NCBI GenBank assembly: GCA_002327305.1 | Contig: DCUZ01000034.1 | Coordinates: 1-7,321 of the forward strand | Direction of reading: 5' to 3' | Origin: Holophagales bacterium UBA2201 | Lineage (GTDB): Bacteria; Acidobacteriota; Thermoanaerobaculia; UBA2201 | DNA: 7,321 nucleotides | Shown here: one piece after another, positions 1 to 7,321 of the stretch | Position numbering within the stretch: the stretch's first letter is position 1 | How the letters are laid out: the number at the start of each line of letters is the position of its first letter | Position numbers and translations under genes: made by a program | The notes under the pieces: generated by a model | Told to the model about the DNA's origin: nothing | Seen by the model: the letters and a program-made list of their open reading frames with translations, nothing else | Databases searched by the model: none

Positions 1-1
1 G

Positions 2-3000
2 CAGGTGGACCTCACCCCCTACAAGACTCAGGCCGCGCTCAGGCTCCGCTTCCAGGTCAACGACTACTGGGGCGCCGGCGGTGACGAGGACCTCTTCCTC
101 GACGACATCGCCATCGAAGAATCCCCGGCGGCGGTGACACTCGGCCCGGCAGACCCCGTGACGACCACCACGGCGCAGCTCACATGGACCAAGTACGCCC
201 CGGCGGACTTTAAAGAGTACCTGGTCTACCGGGGCACCTCCCCTGGTATCACTAACGCCAATGGAGCGCTGATAAGGACAGCCGCTGACCCCAACGCAAC
301 CCAATGGCTGGACACCAATCTGCAGCTCCGCCGGACCTATTACTACAGGGTCTATGTGAAAAACCAGCACGACACTGTCACGGGCTCAAATGAGGTGTCA
401 GCCACCACCCTGGGTGTCACCATGGGAACCGTGGAGGACTTTGAGAGCGGTTCGGGCTCGTGGACCCTTTCCGGAGGGTGGACCCGCATGGCGGGCGTCG
501 GGCGCAGCGGAGGCTACGCCCTGGTGGATTCTGCGGGGGACTACCCCAACAGTTCCGATACGCTTCCCCTGACGGCGACCCTGGGCGTGGACTTGACCAC
601 GGCGGTTTGGCCCGTCCTCACATTCTGGGATCACGGCGCGTTTCAGCTCAACGCCGACTGGGGGGTCGTCGAGATCTCCACGAACCAGGGAGCGGGCTGG
701 AGCACACGCCGGTATGCGGTCACCGGGATTCGCAACACCTGGCGCGAGAATAAGATTGATCTAAGTGAATGGAAGGGGAACGGCTCGGTCTGGATCCGGT
801 TCCGGACGACGACCGACGGCGGCGTGCCCGCCGATGGTTGGTACCTCGACGATGTTGTCGTGGCCGAGAACGCCCATGGCCCGCTGGGGTATCCCTATGT
901 GAACGGCTTTGAGAGTGGCATGGGAGACCTGCTCTCGAGCCAGTGGACGCAGAGTGGAGAGAACCCCAGGGAGGGCGCCACCCTCCTCGTCAGCAACTCC
1001 GGACAGCGCCTCTACCCCTCGGCCGAAGAATTTGTCTACCTCGCAGGAGCCCTGGATTTGAGGGCGATGACGGCCCCCTCTCTCGTCTACTGGGTCCGCG
1101 GCCACATGTACTGCTGCACCCAGTTCACCGCGCAGGTTTCAACCAATGGCGGCCTGACCTGGGCCAATGTGGGGCCCTTCCTTCAGAACGATTGGGCGCA
1201 GGAGAACACCTGGATCCGTCACCAGGTGGATCTGACCCCCTACATAGCGCAGGCCGCCCTCCGGATACGGTTCAAGCTCAACGATTACTGGGGTGCGGGA
1301 GGCGATGCGAACCTCTATCTCGACGGCCTCCGCATCGGGGAACCCGCGCCCAGCGCCCCGACACCCACCGCGCCGGCGAACGGCTCCACGGTCCCGGTCT
1401 TCCGCCCGACCCTGACGGTCGCCAACGCCTATGACGTGCAGTGGGACAACCTGACTTACCGATTCGAAATCTATTCGGACGAGGCGATGACCCAGCTTGT
1501 GGCGCAGGTCCCGAGCGTGGCCGAAACGGCCGCCACCACCTCCTGGGCGGTGGACACCGACCTCCTGAACAATCATCAGTATTGGTGGCGCTGCCGGGCC
1601 TCCGACGGCACCAACATCGGACCATGGTCCGCCACCGCCACGTTCTATGTGGTCCAGGTGAACAACCCGCCGACGGTTCCCCAGATCGTCTCACCCTCCA
1701 ACGGGACGAGCCTGTGGGGGACCGACGCGCCGCTCATCTGGTATCCCTCCACCGATCCCAACGTGGGGGACAGCGTGACCTACGACCTCCAGATAGACAA
1801 CGATCCGGCCTTCGGGAGCCCTGAGGTGAATGAGACCGGGATCGATGAAAGCCATGGCATCGTGCCGCAGCCCGAGTCCACAACCATCACGGTGACGCTC
1901 GGCGCCCTTGGGGGCTACGGGAACCTCCAGAACTTCACCGTGTATTACTGGCGGCTGCGCGCCGTGGACAACCGCGGGGCGGCCTCCTCCTGGACTTCGG
2001 AGTCGCGGTACTTCCTCTTCGGCAACGACACGCAGGCGCCCGCGGTCTCCTGGGCCGCGCCGACGGATGGGGCCACGCTAACCGCTTCGCCAGTGACTTT
2101 CTCCGGCACGGCCTCAGACGACTTCGCAGGTCTCGACTACATACAGTGGAGCGTGGACGGTGGCGCGAGCTGGCAACTGGCCGCGGGAGCGGGCTCCTGG
2201 AACTTCAGCTATGCCCCGACCCAGAATGGCGATCTCGAAGTCCTGGTTCGGGCGGCGGATAAGGCGGGGAATCTCTCAACACCCCTCTCCCGCAATTACG
2301 CGGTGGCCCTGCCCGACATCCCACTGAACCTGAGGGCGTGGCCCGACAATTCGGCGGTGCTCCTGACGTGGCAGGCGCCAGCTTTGGCGGGCGCCTCAGG
2401 GTACCATGTGTACCGCTCCATAACCAGCCGATCCGGCTACACGAAGGTGACCGTGACGCCGGTGACCGAATTCACCTTCACCGACACCGGCCTGACCAAC
2501 GGTACCCCCTACTACTATGCCGCGCGGGCGGTATACGCCGGGGAGGAGAAGGGTTATTCGGACGAGGCGTGGGCGGTGCCGATGGCCTCGGGCCGGCCAC
2601 CCTTTGTGGGTGATCTCATGGTGTCCCGCTCAGGGGACGACCTGGTCCTGACCTGGAACCCGCTCACGGTGGACACGGGGGGCGGCGCCTACGCCTGCCC
2701 CGACTACGAAGTGTACACCGGTAACGCTCTGACCTTTGTGCCCGACATCCTTGGCAACGCGAACCGCCTGGCCATCGTGGGCACGGAGGCGACGTACACG
2801 GCCATTGGGGCCGCAGTGGATGGCCAAACCTACTATATCCATGTGACAGCCGCGGATGCCTTGGGTAACGAGGGGCTTTGGACCCAGTGGCGAAGGGAGG
2901 AGAACGGTCAGGAAGCTTCGGCTTCGCCCGACTGGACTGCGATCCCGGACCCGGCCGCCTCCGGCGGTGGGTACCTCACTTCGGCGACGATGGACGGGGC

Positions 3001-3268
3001 GGTCACTCTGACCTTTAGCGGGACCGCGGTCAGCCTGAGCGCCCTGATGGGCCCCGACCAGGGGATCGCCGCGGTTACGATAGACGGGATTCCTTTTGGC
3101 ATGCTGGATCTCTATTCCGCCGGCGTTCAGTGGCGCGGCTGGGTCTTCCACGCGGATGGGCTCAGCGACGGTCCGCACACGCTGGTGTACGAGGTTGTGG
3201 GGACGAAGAACGGGGCTTCCTCGGGGGTGGACGTGAACCTGGACGGGTACCTGTTCGGCCGCCGCTGA
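2..3268 (+). CDS. Large secreted-type multi-module protein (FN3, MAM-like jelly rolls, Ig-like), 3' part
   Basis: The reading frame is open to the left edge and ends at TGA 3266-3268, so the 5' end is missing; about 1,088 residues are visible. Residue numbers below count the GTG at base 5 as 1. Modules in order: end of a jelly-roll domain (1-40), FN3 (about 45-136), a MAM/immune-inhibitor-A-like jelly roll opening with EDFESG (143-288), a second one opening with NGFESG (300-446), two FN3-like repeats (about 450-550 and 553-672), an Ig-like module with the phrase VRAADKAGN (676-768), two FN3 repeats with typical YHVYRS and YYYAARAV strands (770-860, 863-957), and a C-terminal jelly roll (about 974-1087) with VTIDG and LSDGPHTLVYEVVGTKN, as in carbohydrate-binding-like tail domains. 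Such architectures are usual in exported adhesins, or in accessory regions of secreted proteases and glycoside hydrolases. No catalytic motif, membrane segment, LPXTG, PEP-CTERM or type IX sorting tail is visible. The protein is probably extracellular; its specific function is unknown. Confidence 0.9.
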   Translation, partial: QVDLTPYKTQAALRLRFQVNDYWGAGGDEDLFLDDIAIEESPAAVTLGPADPVTTTTAQLTWTKYAPADFKEYLVYRGTSPGITNANGALIRTAADPNATQWLDTNLQLRRTYYYRVYVKNQHDTVTGSNEVSATTLGVTMGTVEDFESGSGSWTLSGGWTRMAGVGRSGGYALVDSAGDYPNSSDTLPLTATLGVDLTTAVWPVLTFWDHGAFQLNADWGVVEISTNQGAGWSTRRYAVTGIRNTWRENKIDLSEWKGNGSVWIRFRTTTDGGVPADGWYLDDVVVAENAHGPLGYPYVNGFESGMGDLLSSQWTQSGENPREGATLLVSNSGQRLYPSAEEFVYLAGALDLRAMTAPSLVYWVRGHMYCCTQFTAQVSTNGGLTWANVGPFLQNDWAQENTWIRHQVDLTPYIAQAALRIRFKLNDYWGAGGDANLYLDGLRIGEPAPSAPTPTAPANGSTVPVFRPTLTVANAYDVQWDNLTYRFEIYSDEAMTQLVAQVPSVAETAATTSWAVDTDLLNNHQYWWRCRASDGTNIGPWSATATFYVVQVNNPPTVPQIVSPSNGTSLWGTDAPLIWYPSTDPNVGDSVTYDLQIDNDPAFGSPEVNETGIDESHGIVPQPESTTITVTLGALGGYGNLQNFTVYYWRLRAVDNRGAASSWTSESRYFLFGNDTQAPAVSWAAPTDGATLTASPVTFSGTASDDFAGLDYIQWSVDGGASWQLAAGAGSWNFSYAPTQNGDLEVLVRAADKAGNLSTPLSRNYAVALPDIPLNLRAWPDNSAVLLTWQAPALAGASGYHVYRSITSRSGYTKVTVTPVTEFTFTDTGLTNGTPYYYAARAVYAGEEKGYSDEAWAVPMASGRPPFVGDLMVSRSGDDLVLTWNPLTVDTGGGAYACPDYEVYTGNALTFVPDILGNANRLAIVGTEATYTAIGAAVDGQTYYIHVTAADALGNEGLWTQWRREENGQEASASPDWTAIPDPAASGGGYLTSATMDGAVTLTFSGTAVSLSALMGPDQGIAAVTIDGIPFGMLDLYSAGVQWRGWVFHADGLSDGPHTLVYEVVGTKNGASSGVDVNLDGYLFGRR
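5..115 (+). repeat. Jelly-roll terminal segment, first copy of internal duplication
   Basis: These 37 codons match bases 1226-1336 at 26 of 37 residues with no gaps. Shared landmarks are VDLTPY, QAAL and NDYWGAGGD, followed by an LD pair on the last strand. The copy lies at the window edge, so the full repeat unit probably begins outside. The two copies are 407 codons apart. Confidence 0.85.
1226..1336 (+). repeat. Jelly-roll terminal segment, second copy of internal duplication
   Basis: This is the partner of the segment at 5-115, with about 70% identical residues and no gaps. It forms the final strands of the jelly roll that spans residues 300-446. The jelly roll between the two copies (residues 143-288) shares the FESG opening but is much more diverged, so duplication of a multi-domain block is likelier than simple tandem repetition. 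Confidence 0.85.
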
Positions 3269-3273
3269 GTAAT

Positions 3274-3334
3274 GTGGCGCAGGCACTCTTGCCTGCGGGA
3301 AACATAGCTCACCGGCTGGAGAGTCGGCGGCACA
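3274..3334. repeat. REP-like tandem hairpin element after the large plus-strand gene
   Basis: Two short inverted repeats sit side by side just after the stop codon. The first is perfect: CGCAGGCA (3278-3285), loop CTCT, TGCCTGCG (3290-3297). The second is CCGGCT (3312-3317), loop GGAG, AGTCGG (3322-3327), a six-pair stem with one G-U. The flanks GTGGCGC (3274-3280) and GCGGCAC (3328-3334) are themselves nearly complementary. No T-run follows on either strand, so this is not a classical intrinsic terminator. From memory, palindromes of the type GGCACAGGC...GCCTGTGCC recur between genes in several Planctomycetes/Verrucomicrobia-like genomes, and this looks like a member. It may still protect or end converging transcripts. 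Confidence 0.6.
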
Positions 3335-3342
3335 TCGGCGGA

Positions 3343-3754
3343 CTACAAGCCGAACGGCAGGTTGTAGGCCATCTATCCGTGCTGTATGGTCAAGACGATG
3401 GTCTCCTTGTCGAAATCGCGGGACAGGATCCGGTTGACGCCCTCGGTATCGGCGACCTTGCGGCCGTTGAGCCCCAGGACAAGGTCGCCCGGCTCAATGC
3501 CGATGCGTTCCACCTGGCTCCCCTCCGCCACGGCGGTAACCCTCAGGCCGCCCCGGGAGTGTTTCACCTCGATGCCCACCGCCGCATCGAGCAGGTCCAT
3601 CCCGATCCCCTTGGGGGCCGTCAGGGGCACCAGCGCCATGGGGCGCCGCTCCCCCTTGCGCTGGACCGTCAGCGCGAGACGCTCGCCGGCCGAGGCGTTG
3701 GCCAGGGCGGTGAGGAAGTCCTCGCGCGAGGCCACGGGGCCGCCTCCGGGGGGC
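3343..3754 (-). pseudogene. Decayed 3' fragment of an htrA paralogue (end of PDZ1 plus PDZ2)
   Basis: Read on the minus strand, this stretch encodes VASREDFLTALANASAG, RKGERR, DLLDAAVGI, EPGDL, NGRKV and RDFDKE in the same order as the C-terminal part of the adjacent intact htrA. Over 121 residues I count 81 identities (about 67%) without a gap. Bases 3343-3744 line up with 4055-4456 at a constant offset of 712. The fragment lacks the signal peptide, the whole trypsin-like domain and the first half of PDZ1, so it cannot be a protease. A TAG at 3373-3375 stops the frame after QHG; beyond it the ancestral tail is still readable as AYNLPFGL and a TAG at 3343-3345, matching AYTLTFGL-stop of the intact gene. 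An alternative view is a short expressed PDZ protein: a GTG at 3735-3733 has a GGAGG at 3747-3743 seven bases upstream and would give 120 residues. Conservative substitutions and absence of frameshifts suggest selection acted for a long time before truncation, or still acts. Confidence 0.75.
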
Positions 3755-3757
3755 GTC

Positions 3758-3853
3758 TCGGACGAGGAGAAGCGGGCCTTGCGGCACATCTTCAGCATCA
3801 TGGGGGTCCACATCCCGCCGGAGGTTATGGAGAAGCTTGTCATCCATGCATAG
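3758..3853 (+). pseudogene. Possible C-terminal remnant of an unidentified plus-strand gene
   Basis: On the plus strand the 31 codons before TAG 3851-3853 read like a genuine protein end: SDEEKRALRHIFSIMG, then IPPEVMEKL, an amphipathic helix pattern with a balanced charge mix. The minus-strand reading of the same bases is rich in Met, Cys and Ser and looks like noise. The homology of the adjacent htrA fragment stops at about 3744-3754, immediately before this segment. No start codon or ribosome site belongs to it; upstream in frame lies only the antisense of the htrA fragment. I infer a gene end left by a rearrangement. I do not recognise the family. Both strands share the same third-position bases here, so codon bias cannot decide the strand. 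Confidence 0.35.
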
Positions 3854-4026
3854 CAGCAACGAAACATATCATATTGAGACGCGGCACCTATATGTGTATG
3901 CCTCAGATCACGGCTCTCCCATCACATCACGGGCAAAGGGGCATGGGATTTCGTCTGCGGTGCTTCGCTCCGCTGGCAGGGACGCCCGATACCGACCCCT
4001 GATTCCGGGGCTGGCTCAAAGCGTTG
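3854..4026. other. Non-coding stretch with an AT-richer pocket between the remnants and htrA
   Basis: No credible gene is present on either strand. Bases 3851-3910 are about 43% G+C by hand count, clearly below the surroundings, and contain a loose inverted pair ACATAT (3864-3869) and ATATGT (3890-3895). I could not find a convincing sigma-70 pair with proper spacing on either strand. The rest (3911-4026) is ordinary GC-rich sequence without recognised signals. Confidence 0.5.
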
Positions 4027-4054
4027 AAAAATGCGGCCGGCAGAATTACCGGCC
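4027..4054 (-). terminator. Intrinsic terminator of htrA (and the clpB-htrA operon)
   Basis: Read on the minus strand directly after the htrA stop codon: GGCCGG (4054-4049), eight-base loop, CCGGCC (4040-4035), then GCA and a run of five T (4031-4027). The six-pair all-GC stem plus T-run is a classical rho-independent design, although the T-run starts three bases after the stem and is short. Confidence 0.7.
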
Positions 4055-5352
<1,298 letters not shown>

Positions 5353-5356
<4 letters not shown>

Positions 5357-7321
5357 CGTCCCTCCTCCATGCGGAACACGATGGCGTCCTTCTCCACGTC
5401 CACGGTCACGGCCCCCCCCTCCGCGAGGCGGCCGGCCAGCAGTTCGACGGCGAGGGGGTCGAGCACCTTGGTCTGAATGGTGCGCTGGAGGGGCCGGGCG
5501 CCGTAGGCGGGGGCGTAGCCCCACTCGGCCAGGGCCGCCCGGGCGGCGTCGGTGACCTTCAGGTCGAGCCGGCGGTCGGCCAGGCGCCGCCGGACCCGCT
5601 CCACCTGGATGTCCACGATGCGGGCCAGATCTTCGCGCCCGAGGGCGTGGAAGATGATGGTCTCGTCCACCCGGTTGAGGAACTCGGGTTTGAAGGCCCG
5701 CGGGAGGAGCTCCTCGATGTGGCGCCGGACGGCCCGCTCGTCGCCGGAGTGCTCCAGGATGAACTCCGACCCCAGGTTGGAGGTGAGGATGAGGACCGCC
5801 TCGCGGAAGGAGACGGTGCGCCCCTTGCCGTCGGTGAGGCGGCCTTCGTCCATGATCTGGAGGAGGATGTTGAATACCTCGGGGTGGGCCTTCTCGATCT
5901 CGTCGAGGAGGACGATGGAGTAGGGCTTCCTTCGGACCGCCTCGGTGAGGTAGCCCCCCTCCTCGTGCCCGACATATCCCGGCGGGGCGCCGATGAGGCG
6001 GGCCACGGCGTGCTTTTCCATGTACTCGGTCATGTCCACCCGCACCATCGCCCCCTCGTCCTGGAAGAGGAAGTCGGCCAGGGCCTTGGACAATTCGGTC
6101 TTCCCCACCCCCGTCGGCCCCAGGAAGAGGAAGGTGCCGACGGGCCGAAGGGGGTCCTTGAGCCCCGCCATGGATCTGCGGACGGCTTTGGACACCGCCT
6201 CCACCGCCGCCGCCTGTCCCACCACCCGCCGCCCGAGCGCCTCCTCCATCGTCAGGAGGCGCTGTTTCTCGTCCTCCAGCAGGCGCGCGGAGGGGATGCC
6301 GGTCCATTTGGCCACAACGCGGGCGATGTCGGCCTCGGTGACCTGTTCGGCCAGGAACCGGCCCTCCTTTTTCCCCTCCAGTTTGCCCAGCGTGGCCTCC
6401 AGCTCCTTGTTCAGCCCCACCAGCGTTCCGTAGCGCAGTTCGGCCGCCTTCTCCAGGTTGCCGTCGCGTTCCGCCTGCTGGGCCGCCGTCCGGGTCTGTT
6501 CGATCCGCTCCTGGAGGCCCTTCACGCCGCCCAGCAACTCCTTCTCCTCCAGCCAGGCGGCCTTGAGGGTTTGCAAGCGCTCCTTCTCGTCCGCGATGGT
6601 CCGCTCCAGCGCGGCCAGGCGCCCGCGGGCGTCGCCCGAGTCCTCCCGGCGGAGGGCCTCGCGCTCGATCTCCAATTGGATGACCCTGCGGTCCAGCTCG
6701 TCGATGGGGGCGGGGGAGGAATCGATCTGCATCTTCAGCGAGGCCGCGGCCTCGTCCATCAGGTCCACCGCCTTGTCGGGGAGGAACCGGTCGGCGATGT
6801 GCCGCTTGGAAAGGACCGCCGCCGCCAGGAGGGCCGAATCGGCGATCTTGACGCCGTGAAAGACCTCGTACTTCTCCTTCAGTCCCCGCAGGATGGAGAT
6901 GGTCTCCTCCACCGTGGGCTCGTCCACCAGGACGGGCTGGAACCGCCGCTCCAGGGCCGCGTCCTTTTCGATGTGCTTGCGGTACTCGCCCACGGTGGTG
7001 GCGCCGATGCACCGCAGGGCGCCCCGGGCGAGGGCGGGCTTGAGCATGTTGGCGGCGTCCATGGCCCCCTCGGCCGCCCCCGCGTGGACGAGGGTGTGGA
7101 GTTCGTCGATGAAGAGGATGACCCGCCCGTCTGCGCGCTCCACCTCCTTGAGGACGGCCTTGAGGCGGTCCTCGAACTCCCCGCGGTACTTGGACCCGGC
7201 CACCATGGCCCCGAGGTCGAGGGCCAGGACCGACTTGTCCTTCAGCGCCCCGGGGACGTCGCCGGCGGCCACCCGCTGGGCGATCCCCTCCACGATGGCG
7301 GTCTTCCCCACGCCGGGGTCG
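5353..7321 (-). CDS. clpB: ATP-dependent disaggregase ClpB, lacking its N-terminus at the window edge
   Basis: A hexameric AAA+ chaperone of the cytoplasm that, with DnaK, threads aggregated proteins through its pore. The frame enters at the right edge as DPGVGKTA, cutting the first Walker A; about 205 residues (N domain and start of NBD1) are outside. Counting the Val of GVGKT (7311) as 1: pore loop KYRGE (Tyr42), Walker B ILFIDE (Asp69-Glu70), sensor GATT, arginine fingers Arg122-Arg123 in ERRF, long coiled-coil middle domain at about 190-320 with the conserved LRYG tyrosine (Tyr294), NBD2 Walker A GPTGVGKTE (Lys404), pore loop GAPPGYVGHEEGG (Tyr446), Walker B VLLDEIEKAHP, sensor 1 TSNLGS, arginine finger FLNRVDE and sensor 2 GARPLQR. 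The full-length middle domain separates it from ClpA and ClpC, and I see no IGF/L loop for ClpP. Spacing follows E. coli ClpB almost without gaps. The stop TGA (5355-5353) overlaps the htrA start. The promoter and any heat-shock element lie outside the window. Confidence 0.97.
5360..5368 (-). promoter_or_regulatory. Ribosome binding site of htrA inside the clpB 3' end
   Basis: The minus strand carries GGAGGAGGG (5368-5360) before the htrA ATG at 5356. GGAGG at 5368-5364 is seven bases from this ATG; the shifted AGGAGG at 5366-5361 is four bases from it and ten from the second ATG at 5350. The same bases encode the last residues of ClpB (MEEGR), so translation of the two genes is physically linked. 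Confidence 0.75.

Noticed and set aside
5..7. GTG as the start codon of the large plus-strand gene
   Set aside because: The preceding codon is an in-frame CAG, no ribosome site is visible, and the GTG falls inside a domain whose second copy shows several upstream strands. The gene must begin outside the window.
2630..3286. A 218-codon minus-strand open frame antisense to the large gene's 3' end
   Set aside because: It is His/Arg/Pro/Val-rich with no recognisable fold, and it lies opposite clearly modular FN3 and jelly-roll coding sequence.
3278..3297. Intrinsic terminator of the large plus-strand gene
   Set aside because: The stem is perfect but is followed by GGAAAC rather than a T-run, and a second hairpin follows. 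A repeat element explains it better.
3736..3867. N-terminal extension MFRCCYAW... as the real start of the PDZ remnant
   Set aside because: The segment has no similarity to HtrA, is rich in Met, Cys and Ser, and lacks a ribosome site. The opposite strand gives a far more protein-like reading.
3130..4002. A 290-codon plus-strand open frame across the end of the large gene and the junction
   Set aside because: It overlaps the true frame of the large gene, runs through the hairpin element and the antisense of the htrA remnant, and has no domain-like pattern.

Overview
The window is a GC-rich bacterial fragment, probably from a Gram-negative or otherwise diderm lineage. It carries two convergent blocks: one long plus-strand gene on the left and a two-gene minus-strand operon on the right, separated by a degenerate junction of about 790 bases. 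The diderm inference rests on the exported HtrA protease. A large secreted-type protein built of FN3 and jelly-roll modules and a two-hairpin intergenic repeat fit the environmental Planctomycetes/Verrucomicrobia/Hydrogenedentes/Acidobacteria-like genomes where such things are common. The sequence alone does not fix the phylum.

Left block (2-3268, plus): the 3' part of a very large gene, open to the left edge. The protein is a chain of beta-sandwich modules: a jelly-roll remnant, FN3, two further MAM-like jelly rolls, two FN3-like repeats, an Ig-like module, two FN3 repeats and a C-terminal carbohydrate-binding-like jelly roll. No catalytic domain is visible, so any enzyme part would lie upstream of the window.

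Junction (3269-4054): after the stop there is a tandem pair of small hairpins that looks like a REP-type element. Next, on the minus strand, comes a decayed copy of the last 130 or so codons of the neighbouring htrA. It pairs base for base with the intact gene at a constant offset of 712 bases, is about 67% identical in protein, and has a premature stop ten codons before the ancestral one. It abuts a short plus-strand open stretch that reads like the C-terminus of an unrelated, unidentified protein. An AT-richer pocket and the htrA terminator complete the junction.

Right block (4055-7321, minus): clpB, entering from the right edge in the middle of its first Walker A motif, followed by htrA, whose ATG overlaps the clpB stop codon in an ATGA arrangement. 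This pairs a cytoplasmic ATP-dependent disaggregase with an exported serine protease, a plausible two-compartment protein quality-control operon. htrA ends at a compact intrinsic terminator.

I found no RNA genes, CRISPR arrays, insertion sequences or obvious new defence system. The most unusual parts are the composite remnant region at 3343-3853 and the overlapping clpB-htrA pair.
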